A stretch of DNA of 45,325 bases from an uncultured Bacilli bacterium (GTDB lineage: Bacteria > Bacillota_I > Bacilli_A > RF39 > UBA660), in contig CANQDV010000004.1 of the NCBI GenBank assembly GCA_947593955.1, positions 1 to 45,325 on the forward strand, given 5' to 3'. The notes under the pieces were generated by a model. It ran no database searches and was not told the origin of the DNA. It saw only the letters and a program-made list of their open reading frames with translations. The number at the start of each line of letters is the position of its first letter. Position 1 is the stretch's first letter. A program made the position numbers and the translations under genes. Positions 1 through 8,072 of the stretch are shown here, piece by piece.

Positions 1-20
1 ATTTCATATTTTAAAGGTAT

Positions 21-71
21 AAAAAAAGAACAAAATTAATATTTGCCCTAAGGCAATTTATAAAATTGTTC
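21..71 (-). terminator. Rho-independent terminator of dnaE
   Basis: Read on the minus strand, a long imperfect hairpin (outer arms GAACAA/TTGTTC, inner arms TTGCC/GGCAA around a CTAA loop, about 15 of 20 pairs) is followed at once by seven T. It lies about 145 bases beyond the dnaE stop. The stretch between it and dnaE (72-216) is AT-rich with no gene that I can support. Confidence 0.75.
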
Positions 72-216
72 CTTTAATTATTTATTAATATTTAATTTTA
101 TATAAATTTTAATTTTTTTTGTTTTTCTAATTTATTTTTATAATGTATGGATTATTTGTGGTTCCATCTTCTTTGGTTATTATGAATATAAGTACTTTAT
201 TGTTGAACTATAAAAA

Positions 217-3153
217 CTATAATTTCTTTATTTTTTGGACAATTATCTGATATTTATCTAAACGTTTTTCTACTCTACCTCTAATAAGTACTACATCCCC
301 ACGTTCTATATCCATATTATTTTTATATACATCTGGAAATAAAGTAAAATCCATTGTCGTCACTTCATCACTTCCATAAAGGAAAACCATTTTTTCATTA
401 TTTTTCGTTTCTATAACTTTAACTTTATCAATTAGACTAATTGTATCAATAACCTTATTAAAATATTTACCAACATCATTTAATTCCACTGTTTGATATT
501 GAGTCTTATATATCGTAGTTGGATATTCACTTAAATAAAAACCAAATAATTTCTTTTCATTACTCATTAATACTTCCTTAGTAAATTCAGGATATTCTAC
601 TATTTCGGGTTTAATAACAAATTCAGGATCTAAATCTTTAGTAAGCGAAGCATAATTTAGCAAAGTGTCCAAATTATTAATTAAAGTATTTCTATTATAT
701 CCAAACGAAGAAAAAGCCGAAGCTAATATAAGGTTTTCTATTGTTTTTTCCGATATATTTTTAGTATTTATTTTAGAAATACAATCAAAAATATCTTTAA
801 ATTTATCTTTTCTGTTTTGAATAATATCTCTACAAGTTATAATACCAATATTTTTTATATTAGATAATGGATACCGAATACCTTCTTTTTCTACTGTATA
901 ATAATTCATACTATAATTAATATCTGGTAATAAAATTTTAATACCTCTAGATCTAACTTCATCAATATACTCTTTTGTTTTAGTTTCACTTCCAATAACT
1001 GATGATAATAAATTACTGAAAAAATATTTAGGAAATTTAGCCTTTAAATAAGCCATTTTATAAGCAATAATAGAATATGCCACTGAATGAGCTCTATTAA
1101 AACCATAATTAGCAAAATTTAAAATTAAATCAAATACTTTTTTAGCTGTTTCATATGTATATCCTCTATTTATTGAACCATTTATAAATTTTTCTTCTTC
1201 TTGTGACAAAATCTCTACTTTCTTTTTACTCATAGCACGTCTTAAAATATCAGCTTCTCCTAATGCATATCCTGCCATTACACTAGCTATCTGCATTATT
1301 TGCTCTTGATAAATTATTATTCCATAAGTTGGTTTTAAAATTTCCTTTAAGCTTTCATCTATATAATCAATTGTTTCTTCACCATGTTTTCTTTTAACAT
1401 ATGAATTAATATTGATTGCAGGTCCAGGTCTAAATAAAGCAATGGCAGCAAAAATATCTTCAAAAGAGGTTGGCTTTAAGTTTCTTAAAAAATTACGCAT
1501 CCCTACTGACTCAAACTGAAAGATTCCTGAAGTATCAGCATTAGTAAAAATTTGTAATGTCTCTTTATCATCTAAAGGAATCTTAGAAAAATCAATACTT
1601 ACTCCTTCATTATTTTTTATATCATTAATAATATTCATAATTGTAGTTAAGTTTTTTAAGCCTAAAAAGTCCATCTTTAATAAGCCTATTTCTTCAAGAT
1701 ATTCCATAGAATATCCTGTTAAATACATATCTTCACTACTTTTTATTAAAGGAAGAACTTCATCAAGCTCTAATCTACTCATAACAATTCCTGCTGCATG
1801 CATTGATGTATGTCTAGGAAAGCCTTCAATAAATGACGCTATTTCATACATCAAAGTAAGTCTTTCATCACTATCAATAATACGCCTAAATTCTTCTTCT
1901 TTTTCATAAAAATCTTTTAATTTTAATTTAGTAATGGCAGGTATATGTTTACACAAAATATCTACATCGTGATTACTTATATTTAATACTCTCGATACAT
2001 CGCGTATAACAAGTCTAGAAGCTAAAGTACCAAAAGTAACAATCCCTGACACATTTTTAATGCCATATTTATGTTTAACATAATCAATTACTTGATCACG
2101 ATAAATATCAGGAAAGTCTGTATCAATATCTGGCATAGTAACACGTTCTGGATTCAAAAAACGTTCAAAAAGCAAATCATATTTAATAGGATCTATATCA
2201 GTAATGCCTAACGAATAAGCAACTAAAGAACCACCAGCACTACCACGTCCTGGACCTACTAAAATATTTTCTTTTTTGGCATATCTAATAAAGTCATATA
2301 CAACTAAAAAATAATTAGAAAAACCCATTTTCTTAATAACATTTAACTCATATTCTAAACGTTCTTGATATTTTAAAGATACTTGATTTTCTAACCTTTT
2401 ATTTAAACCTTTAATACTTAAATTACGTAAAAAGGTATCACTATCATTATTTGGCGTTTCATATATAGGAAGCAAATTACCTAAATCAGGAAACTCTAAA
2501 TTACACATATCAGCAATAATATTAGTATTATTAAGTCCTTCACTACTACTTAAATTAATTACCTCATCTTGTAACATATAATTATAGTGATCAATAAAAT
2601 CAATATTATCACTAATCGTTTTATTATCTCTAATCATATAAAGATATTTCAAATATTTTGAATTTTCTTTTTTTAAATATAATATTTCATTAATAAAAAC
2701 ACATTTTTTACTTATCTTTTTTAAATATTCTTCTTCTTTAATATCATGAAAGCCTAAATATAAATCAGAATATATGTCTTTTATTTCTTCATATAGTTTA
2801 ATAGACTCACCAGGAATAATTATTATTAATCCATTATTGAACTTTTGTAAATCTTCAATATTTATAGCTCTTTCATAAGTAATGGTTGATAATTTTATTA
2901 AGCTTTTATATCCATTATAATCTTTCGCATACATTAAAAGATGACTATCTTTATATTTTAAATCAAGTCCTACAATGGGCTTTATATTATTTTTTTTACA
3001 TGCTTTGTAAAAATGCATAACTCCCATCATATTATCATCACATATTCCAATAGCTTTTATTTTACGATATATACAAGTCTCTATCAATTTATCAATGGAA
3101 ATTAAACTAGACAATAGGGAATAATTAGTCTTTAAATATAAATTAGTAAACAT
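217..3153 (-). CDS. dnaE: DNA polymerase III alpha subunit, DnaE type
   Basis: Replicative C-family DNA polymerase, 978 aa. Order: N-terminal PHP domain (about 1-210), polymerase core with PGRGSAGGS at 301-309 and the catalytic aspartates in PDIDTDF at 341-347, the third acidic motif in LLKMDFLGL, then thumb/fingers, helix-hairpin-helix and a C-terminal OB-fold. No exonuclease insertion, so it is DnaE and not PolC; low-GC Gram-positives usually carry both. The PHP domain looks inactive: the usual HSxYSLL start is KTNYSLL, and the TDDH-like motif is CDDNM, so metal-binding histidines are missing. It is shorter than B. subtilis DnaE (about 1100 aa), close to the Mollicutes form. The start has a GAGGGTGAT ribosome site. 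A divergent sigma factor gene lies just upstream on the same strand. Confidence 0.97.
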   Translation of the reverse strand: MFTNLYLKTNYSLLSSLISIDKLIETCIYRKIKAIGICDDNMMGVMHFYKACKKNNIKPIVGLDLKYKDSHLLMYAKDYNGYKSLIKLSTITYERAINIEDLQKFNNGLIIIIPGESIKLYEEIKDIYSDLYLGFHDIKEEEYLKKISKKCVFINEILYLKKENSKYLKYLYMIRDNKTISDNIDFIDHYNYMLQDEVINLSSSEGLNNTNIIADMCNLEFPDLGNLLPIYETPNNDSDTFLRNLSIKGLNKRLENQVSLKYQERLEYELNVIKKMGFSNYFLVVYDFIRYAKKENILVGPGRGSAGGSLVAYSLGITDIDPIKYDLLFERFLNPERVTMPDIDTDFPDIYRDQVIDYVKHKYGIKNVSGIVTFGTLASRLVIRDVSRVLNISNHDVDILCKHIPAITKLKLKDFYEKEEEFRRIIDSDERLTLMYEIASFIEGFPRHTSMHAAGIVMSRLELDEVLPLIKSSEDMYLTGYSMEYLEEIGLLKMDFLGLKNLTTIMNIINDIKNNEGVSIDFSKIPLDDKETLQIFTNADTSGIFQFESVGMRNFLRNLKPTSFEDIFAAIALFRPGPAININSYVKRKHGEETIDYIDESLKEILKPTYGIIIYQEQIMQIASVMAGYALGEADILRRAMSKKKVEILSQEEEKFINGSINRGYTYETAKKVFDLILNFANYGFNRAHSVAYSIIAYKMAYLKAKFPKYFFSNLLSSVIGSETKTKEYIDEVRSRGIKILLPDINYSMNYYTVEKEGIRYPLSNIKNIGIITCRDIIQNRKDKFKDIFDCISKINTKNISEKTIENLILASAFSSFGYNRNTLINNLDTLLNYASLTKDLDPEFVIKPEIVEYPEFTKEVLMSNEKKLFGFYLSEYPTTIYKTQYQTVELNDVGKYFNKVIDTISLIDKVKVIETKNNEKMVFLYGSDEVTTMDFTLFPDVYKNNMDIERGDVVLIRGRVEKRLDKYQIIVQKIKKL

Positions 3154-3174
3154 ATTATCACCCTCTTTATTTAT

Positions 3175-3183
3175 ATTTTACCA
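3175..3183 (-). promoter_or_regulatory. Possible extended -10 promoter for dnaE
   Basis: On the minus strand the 73-base gap upstream of dnaE contains TGGTAAAAT, an extended -10 form, with only a poor -35. No hairpin terminator is visible between the sigma gene and dnaE, so read-through is also possible. Confidence 0.35.
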
Positions 3184-3226
3184 CGACTTGTTGCAAATTA
3201 AAAAAGAAAGTTAAAATGATATGATA

Positions 3227-4678
3227 TTACATTTTTTTTACTTTCTTTTTATTTGATTTATTATTTTCAAGATACTGTTCTAAATCATCAAGACATTTTT
3301 GAGGATTATCCATATAATGTGCGAAAGATTTAACTCTATCATCTTTTTTTAACTTAGCTATTATAGTTTCAAACTTACAAGAAATTGATTGCCTTGAAAC
3401 TCCAAGTTTTCTAGCTATTTCAGAATAACTCATACATTCATTTCCATTCAAGCCAAAATATAATTCTAATATTAGTCTCTGGATAGGTGTTAAACTACTA
3501 TTATCTAAAAAGTTTTTAACTTGATATTTTAGAAATTCCTCATCTACTTTATATTTAGTAGTAATTGAAGGTTCATTTTCTTCTTCAATTAATTGTTCTA
3601 GACTTAATGGATAACTTATTTTCTTAAATTTCATTATAACTTCTGGAATTGTATTTAATTTGCATGCTACTTCATCTACAGTAGGAATACGCCCTAATTC
3701 ATTTCTTAAAGATTTTATAGCAATCCTATAATTTCTAAGGCAATGTGGAACAAGTTTAAATTCATTACCAAATTCAAATCTATTATGATGACGTTGCATG
3801 CAAAGAAAAGCATAATCGCTAAAATTAACTCCTTTATCAAGATCAAATGAATCAATGGCTTTTAATAAAGATATATTTGCCTCTTGTGCTAAATCTGATT
3901 TTTGATCATCACTAAACAAATTATCAGAGAAATAATCAACCTGATGATTAATAATTTCCTTATTCATAATAGCCAAAGTATTTCTAGCATCAATATCCCC
4001 AATATTTGCCTTTCTTAGCAATTTATTCTCTTCAAATAAAGATAAAGGCTCTAAATCAGGTAATTCATTTTTATATTCATCATCAGTATAATCATAATAA
4101 GATTCACCATTATTTATATTATCAAGTAAAATATTACTAATAATACAATAAGATTCAATCATGGAAGTAGTTAAATCATTATTAAATAACATATAAGAAT
4201 TTTCACTTTGAATAATATCTTCTTCATTCTCAGTAATAATTTGGAAAATATTATGAATTGTCTCATTATTATCAACAAGTTCTCTTATTAAATCTACTGG
4301 TGGAGTATAATTTATATCTGAAAAAAACTTAGTTAATACATCAAGACCATTAAGAGCTTCATCATAACTTTGTACTTCATCAATTCTTTCTTCTAAATAA
4401 TTAGATACGATTGCTAGAGCTTTGTCAGTTGTCATCATTGATTTAATATAATAATTAATTACAAATTTTAAATCAGATAAAAAATATTGTCTCCTTCTAT
4501 CTTCATCAATACAATCAATATATTCTGAAGTCTTTTGAATAGTGCTCATGACAATAGCATCATAAGTATCTTCATCAATCAAGGCATAGCTATAATAATC
4601 ATATTGTTCTTGGATTGTTGAAAAAAACAAGCAATATAAATCTTCACACATTGTATTTGCATTTTTTTTGCGTCCCAT
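3227..4678 (-). CDS. Divergent sigma-70 family RNA polymerase sigma factor with unknown N-terminal domain
   Basis: 483 aa. The C-terminal half follows the sigma-70 plan: regions 1.2-2.1 from about 211 (PLSLFEENKLLRKANIGDID), region 2.2 around DLAQEANISLLKAI (262-275), a weak region 2.3-2.4 (FSDYAFLCMQRHHNRF, 286-301), a region 3-like helix bundle (329-360), and a clear region 4 with the helix-turn-helix MSYSEIARKLGVSRQSIS (416-433). The -10 recognition segment lacks the usual aromatic WWIRQ-type residues and has RHHNR instead, so promoter choice may be unusual. Residues 1-205 are acidic, mostly helical and match nothing I recognise. The basic tail ends KKKVKKM. It is probably an alternative factor rather than RpoD, because the promoter-contacting residues are poorly kept. 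Ribosome site AAAGGTGAAG; divergent from rpmB. Confidence 0.8.
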   Translation of the reverse strand: MGRKKNANTMCEDLYCLFFSTIQEQYDYYSYALIDEDTYDAIVMSTIQKTSEYIDCIDEDRRRQYFLSDLKFVINYYIKSMMTTDKALAIVSNYLEERIDEVQSYDEALNGLDVLTKFFSDINYTPPVDLIRELVDNNETIHNIFQIITENEEDIIQSENSYMLFNNDLTTSMIESYCIISNILLDNINNGESYYDYTDDEYKNELPDLEPLSLFEENKLLRKANIGDIDARNTLAIMNKEIINHQVDYFSDNLFSDDQKSDLAQEANISLLKAIDSFDLDKGVNFSDYAFLCMQRHHNRFEFGNEFKLVPHCLRNYRIAIKSLRNELGRIPTVDEVACKLNTIPEVIMKFKKISYPLSLEQLIEEENEPSITTKYKVDEEFLKYQVKNFLDNSSLTPIQRLILELYFGLNGNECMSYSEIARKLGVSRQSISCKFETIIAKLKKDDRVKSFAHYMDNPQKCLDDLEQYLENNKSNKKKVKKM

Positions 4679-4707
4679 ACTTCTTCACCTTTCGTTTTGT
4701 ACGTTTT

Positions 4708-4736
4708 ATAATAACACACAATAAAAAGTTTAGCAA
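4708..4736 (-). promoter_or_regulatory. Promoter of the sigma factor gene
   Basis: TTGCTA (4731-4736), 17-base spacer, TATTAT (4708-4713) on the minus strand, 30 bases before the start codon and divergent from the rpmB promoter. Confidence 0.5.
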
Positions 4737-4760
4737 TTAAAAATTAAAGAAAAAAATTAT

Positions 4761-4789
4761 TTGACTATTATTTCAGAATATGATAAAGT
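4761..4789 (+). promoter_or_regulatory. Promoter of rpmB
   Basis: TTGACT (4761-4766), 17 bases, then TAAAGT (4784-4789) preceded by an extended -10 TGA. This lies inside the longest possible reading frame, which supports starting L28 at the later ATG. Confidence 0.65.
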
Positions 4790-4826
4790 TATTAAGCAAG
4801 TATTATTAACTGAAGGAGGGAAATAT

Positions 4827-5012
4827 ATGGCAATTAACATATCAAACAGAAAACCAAATTGTAAAGCTAGAGAAAGATCACATGCATTAAATACAACTAA
4901 TCGTAAACAAAAATTAAATCTTCAAGTAGTAAGATTATCAGATGGAACAAAAGTTAGAATATCTGCTAAAGAAAAACGAAGTTTATATAAAGATTTCGAT
5001 GTAGCAGCTTAA
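4827..5012 (+). CDS. rpmB: 50S ribosomal protein L28
   Basis: 61-aa basic protein of the large ribosomal subunit. The core ERSHALNTTNRKQKLNLQ followed by VRLSDGTKVRISAKEKRSL fits the L28 signature (SRSHAxNxTxRxxxxNLQ, then VRVSARxLRSL). It is the form without the zinc-binding cysteine pairs (a single Cys). The ATG at 4827 has a perfect GGAGGG ribosome site 6 bases upstream; an in-frame extension to 4761 overlaps the promoter and is rejected. It stands alone between a divergent sigma factor gene and an insertion sequence relic whose left end supplies a terminator-like hairpin. Confidence 0.93.
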   Translation: MAINISNRKPNCKARERSHALNTTNRKQKLNLQVVRLSDGTKVRISAKEKRSLYKDFDVAA

Positions 5013-5066
5013 TTAAAAACAGTAACAAAAAAATCTTAGTAATCAAATAGATTACGGTTCTATAAT

Positions 5067-5103
5067 AAACAGTGTTGGCGAAAAATTCACAACACTGTTT
5101 TTA
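5067..5103 (+). terminator. Hairpin in IS left end, probable terminator of rpmB
   Basis: Perfect 11-bp stem AAACAGTGTTG/CAACACTGTTT (5067-5077 with 5090-5100), 12-base loop, followed by TTTTTAA. It is built from the terminal repeat of the IS relic and could end rpmB transcription. Confidence 0.5.
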
Positions 5104-5178
5104 ATATATAAAATATATAAAAAAGACATAAATTTGATACAATGTAATTAACAAAAAAAATTGAAAGGAACCAAACTT

Positions 5179-5341
5179 ATGTCCATAAATAAATTATATA
5201 CTAAATTTATTAAATATTGAAGATAAAAATATCTTTATAAACAATGGCATTATAGAAGGTACTGACAACTTAATTAAAACGCTTAAAATAATTGCTTTTG
5301 GTTATAAAAATTCAATCACTTTATATCTAGAATATTCTTAA
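5179..5341 (+). pseudogene. ISL3-family transposase, internally deleted and frameshifted
   Basis: A GAAAGGA ribosome site precedes ATG at 5179, giving MSINKLYTKFIKY and a stop. One frame over, the sequence reads LLNIEDKNIF, a typical ISL3 N-terminal start, and jumps directly to the family C-terminus: IIEGTDNLIKTLKIIAFGYK followed by NSITLYLEYS and TAA at 5339-5341. The whole catalytic DDE region (roughly 350 residues) is absent. It cannot be functional; a parental element elsewhere in the genome could still mobilise the ends. Confidence 0.7.
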
Positions 5342-5356
5342 TTAAAGGCATTATTA

Positions 5357-5378
5357 AAGGATGATTTTCATCATCCTT
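5357..5378 (+). terminator. Hairpin near IS right end
   Basis: Perfect 9-bp stem AAGGATGAT/ATCATCCTT with a TTTC loop, a few bases after the transposase stop, probably the old transposase terminator. Confidence 0.45.
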
Positions 5379-5466
5379 CATATTTTAATTCATTTATCAA
5401 ATTTATTGTTTACCAACACTATTTGACAAAGAACCCTTTTGTTCATTTCTTTATAAGATTATTATA

Positions 5467-5739
5467 TTATTTTTTATGTTTTTGCTTGTTCATTGCTTTT
5501 TCTATTCTTTTTAATTCTAAGTTTTCATTAATTCTTATAGGTATATTTTCCCTTTTCTTAATTAAAATAGTTGATATAATAAAAGATATTAAAGGAAAAA
5601 TAGCATTTAGCTTAATAGTTAATGATAAAATAGCTAAAACAATTGTTAAAATGCAAAAAACCATTATAAATCTTCTTAAGATTTTTCTTGTCTTTAAATT
5701 TTTTATGTTTTGATCATCTGTTAATTTTAATTCACTCAT
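5467..5739 (-). CDS. Small membrane protein of unknown function
   Basis: 90 aa with two predicted membrane helices (about 24-43 and 46-62), a short charged N-terminus and a very basic tail (MNKQKHKK). AGGAG ribosome site 5 bases before ATG. It starts 8 bases after the stop of the tail-anchored protein gene, so the two are surely co-transcribed and may act together at the membrane. I preferred it to the overlapping plus-strand frame 5423-5713 because it has a ribosome site and operon context. No family recognised. Confidence 0.7.
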   Translation of the reverse strand: MSELKLTDDQNIKNLKTRKILRRFIMVFCILTIVLAILSLTIKLNAIFPLISFIISTILIKKRENIPIRINENLELKRIEKAMNKQKHKK

Positions 5740-5747
5740 TTATACTC

Positions 5748-7364
5748 CTAATACAATATTGCTATTAAAATAATTCCAATAATAGAAATCAAAATAAAGA
5801 CAATTATAGGAGCATATGATGTTTTAGCTGCTTCTTCATTATAATTTGTATTTTTGGTTGGATACGTTCCTAATGTTTTGGAATATTGATTAGATTTTTC
5901 ATTATTTAAACTTTCTTCTTTAGGACCATATTGTTTTAAATTATTATCAACTTCATTTACTATAGGAGATGGATAATTATTTAATCTCAAATATGTATTA
6001 TCATTAGATAAAGCTTCATAACTAGCACTTCCATTATCAAAGAATACTTTTTTAGTACCTTCAGTATCAACAACAGAATTTTCTCCAAAAGCTTCAGTCA
6101 TTTTTGGCAAAACTGTGCTGTCAAAATCTTTACCATCATTGACAACAATTGTTTCTCTTACTCCATCAGAACTTGATAAATGAACAATACGTTGATTGGG
6201 AGTAGATTCAGGAATATCTACTTGAACTATAGCCATATTACTTGGATCTTTTACATCATTAATAAAGTTTATTATCTTTCCGTCTTCTTCACTATAGTGC
6301 TTATTATTATAATTTATGTCAACATCAGATATACCATTGTCAGTATCTTTGACTTCGTCTATTTCATTAATGCTTTCTGTTACTTTATCTAATTTAGAAC
6401 CTTCCATATTTCTATCATCAGTATTTAATTCGTAAACATTACCACCACGATCTTGTTTTACTTCATAACCCATAAGCTCTGCTAATTCAATAGCTTGTTC
6501 TTTTGAATCAGTAATTAAATAGAAAGATTTTTCACCATTTTTATGGGAATAACCAACTTTAAAATTTTCATTAGGAATATTAGGGTCATCATTTACAAAT
6601 TTATCTTTTAGAGTTTGCAACTCTTTAGGCATTATTGCTTCATAATCTTTATTTTCATCAGTATTTTTTAAGATTTCTTGTACTTTGCTGAACATAACTT
6701 GACCACGTTTAATTAATTCTTCTTGGGATAATTCATTATCAGCTAAAGATATTGTTAAAACTTCTTGTTTAGTTGCTCCATTTCTTTTTAAATTTACATC
6801 GAGATTATTCTCATTCTCAGGATATAATTGTAATAGCAAATTATCAATATAAGGTTTACTTACTTCATCTAATTCTAAAGATATACTAGGATTATTATTT
6901 ATTCCAGGATTACTTGCTACCACCTTAATTCCTTGATATGCAGCATAAGATTTAAGCGCTCCTAAAATGACATCGTTCTCTAATGATATACTTTCATCTA
7001 TATCTATTAAATCATCATTATTTGATGCATAATTTGAAGAAGACTCAATTTCATCATGATCTTGTTCCATAATGCTAGATATTTCTGGTTTCACAAAACC
7101 TTCAAATGGTTTTTCTTCTTTAGGGACATTGCTATCTTCTTTCGTTTCTTCCATAGTTACATCATTATTTTCGATTATCGTTTTTAAATTTTCTCTAGAT
7201 TCTAAAGGGACTGTTTCAAGATTAGATAACATTTCTAAAACATCTCGAACATCATTAAATTCATACTCTGATAATGACTTTATTATTTCATTAAAATTAT
7301 CAGCACCAACTTTTCCATTTTTAATAAGTTCAATTATTTCCTCTTTAGTATATTCACGAATCAT
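5748..7364 (-). CDS. Acidic tail-anchored protein of unknown function
   Basis: 538 aa from the ATG at 7364, which has an AGAGGTGAG ribosome site; the longer frame to 7415 lacks one. Residues 1-65 look like a small helical bundle (REYTKEEIIELIKNGKVGAD). Then comes an acidic low-complexity linker, a mixed alpha/beta middle part, and a C-terminal membrane helix APIIVFILISIIGIILIAIL ending almost at the last residue. With no signal peptide, the bulk should sit in the cytoplasm, anchored by its tail. The repeated elements V(V)ND and DGxxVRETIVVNDGKDF suggest small beta domains. Followed by a two-helix membrane protein. No homologous family recognised. Confidence 0.8.
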   Translation of the reverse strand: MIREYTKEEIIELIKNGKVGADNFNEIIKSLSEYEFNDVRDVLEMLSNLETVPLESRENLKTIIENNDVTMEETKEDSNVPKEEKPFEGFVKPEISSIMEQDHDEIESSSNYASNNDDLIDIDESISLENDVILGALKSYAAYQGIKVVASNPGINNNPSISLELDEVSKPYIDNLLLQLYPENENNLDVNLKRNGATKQEVLTISLADNELSQEELIKRGQVMFSKVQEILKNTDENKDYEAIMPKELQTLKDKFVNDDPNIPNENFKVGYSHKNGEKSFYLITDSKEQAIELAELMGYEVKQDRGGNVYELNTDDRNMEGSKLDKVTESINEIDEVKDTDNGISDVDINYNNKHYSEEDGKIINFINDVKDPSNMAIVQVDIPESTPNQRIVHLSSSDGVRETIVVNDGKDFDSTVLPKMTEAFGENSVVDTEGTKKVFFDNGSASYEALSNDNTYLRLNNYPSPIVNEVDNNLKQYGPKEESLNNEKSNQYSKTLGTYPTKNTNYNEEAAKTSYAPIIVFILISIIGIILIAILY

Positions 7365-7448
7365 ACACTCACCTCTACTATAATCAATAATAACATAAAA
7401 AAATAAAAAATGCATTAAAAATAGGCAAAAAACTAAAAAAAGTATGAT

Positions 7449-8018
7449 TTACATTTGTTTTAACTCATACCATACATGTTTTAATTGCTCAATCCCCCTA
7501 CTTTGTTCTATAATTATCGATTCAGCCAAACGCTTTAATCTTGGATCAATATTATATAATAGTAAGTTGTTACACATAGCTATTGCTCCTTCATGATGAG
7601 GAATCATCTCACTTATAAAATTTAAATTGATATTAGTACTTTTAAGACTATTATTCATTCTATATAGCATTTCTTTAGTAATTTTAAAATAGTTATTTAA
7701 ATATTTACTTACAGCATTATTAGAATTTATATAATCATGTGTCGTTAATAATATGCTCTGCATAATTTTTATTCCCGATGTCTGCGTTCTTATAATATTA
7801 TTAGCAATTCTTTTTAACGAATCATTAACATTATAATTAAGTAAATTCTGACACATATATATTGCTGCCTCATGATGAGGAATCATGCATCTTATAAAAT
7901 CAATTGTAATATTATTAGTTAATATAGGATTTAACATTTTATTTCTCATATTATTCAAAATATAATCAAAGTGCATCAAATAATTTTTAACATCATTCAT
8001 TGTATTTTTATCATTCAT
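7449..8018 (-). CDS. Double DUF305 (ferritin-like) protein
   Basis: 189 aa made of two DUF305-type helical repeats. Each carries the family signature: MIPHHEAAIYMC at 45-56 and MIPHHEGAIAMC at 138-149, followed by a second conserved segment (SLKRIANNIIRTQTSGI and RLKRLAESIIIEQSRGI). The paired histidines, glutamate and cysteine look like a metal site in each half. DUF305 proteins are often exported and linked to copper, but this one has no signal peptide and no metal gene beside it. Ribosome site TAGGAGA. Own promoter upstream; likely a single-gene unit. Confidence 0.85.
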   Translation of the reverse strand: MNDKNTMNDVKNYLMHFDYILNNMRNKMLNPILTNNITIDFIRCMIPHHEAAIYMCQNLLNYNVNDSLKRIANNIIRTQTSGIKIMQSILLTTHDYINSNNAVSKYLNNYFKITKEMLYRMNNSLKSTNINLNFISEMIPHHEGAIAMCNNLLLYNIDPRLKRLAESIIIEQSRGIEQLKHVWYELKQM

Positions 8019-8038
8019 AAAAAAACATCTCCTAACTT

Positions 8039-8067
8039 ATCATATTTAAAAAGTTAAGAAATGTTAA
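8039..8067 (-). promoter_or_regulatory. Promoter of the DUF305 gene
   Basis: TTAACA (8062-8067), 17 bases, TATGAT (8039-8044) on the minus strand, about 20 bases before the start codon. Confidence 0.5.
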
Positions 8068-8072
8068 ATTTG

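Larger units (their letters stand above)
5056..5435 (+). mobile_element. Remnant of an ISL3-family insertion sequence
   Basis: The two ends are imperfect inverted repeats: GGTTCT...AGTGTTGG at 5056-5078 and, read on the other strand, GGTTCTTTGTCAAATAGTGTTGG at 5435-5413 (18 of 23 positions match). ISL3 elements have ends of this type. Inside is only a joined head and tail of a transposase, so most of the element has been lost. No convincing 8-bp target duplication flanks it (TAGATTAC on the left, CTTTTGTT on the right), as expected for an old copy. It fills most of the 454-base gap between rpmB and the next gene. Confidence 0.7.

Noticed and set aside
136..216. In-frame open stretch after the dnaE stop (FNNKVLIFIITKEDG-like)
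   Set aside because: Two in-frame TAG codons (217-219 and 208-210) separate it from dnaE, and it has no start codon or ribosome site; read-through is not credible.
5048..5443. Target-site duplication around the IS relic
   Set aside because: The 8 bases on each side (TAGATTAC and CTTTTGTT) are different.
5423..5713. Plus-strand 96-codon open frame
   Set aside because: Antisense to the better supported 90-aa minus-strand gene, begins inside the IS end, no ribosome site.
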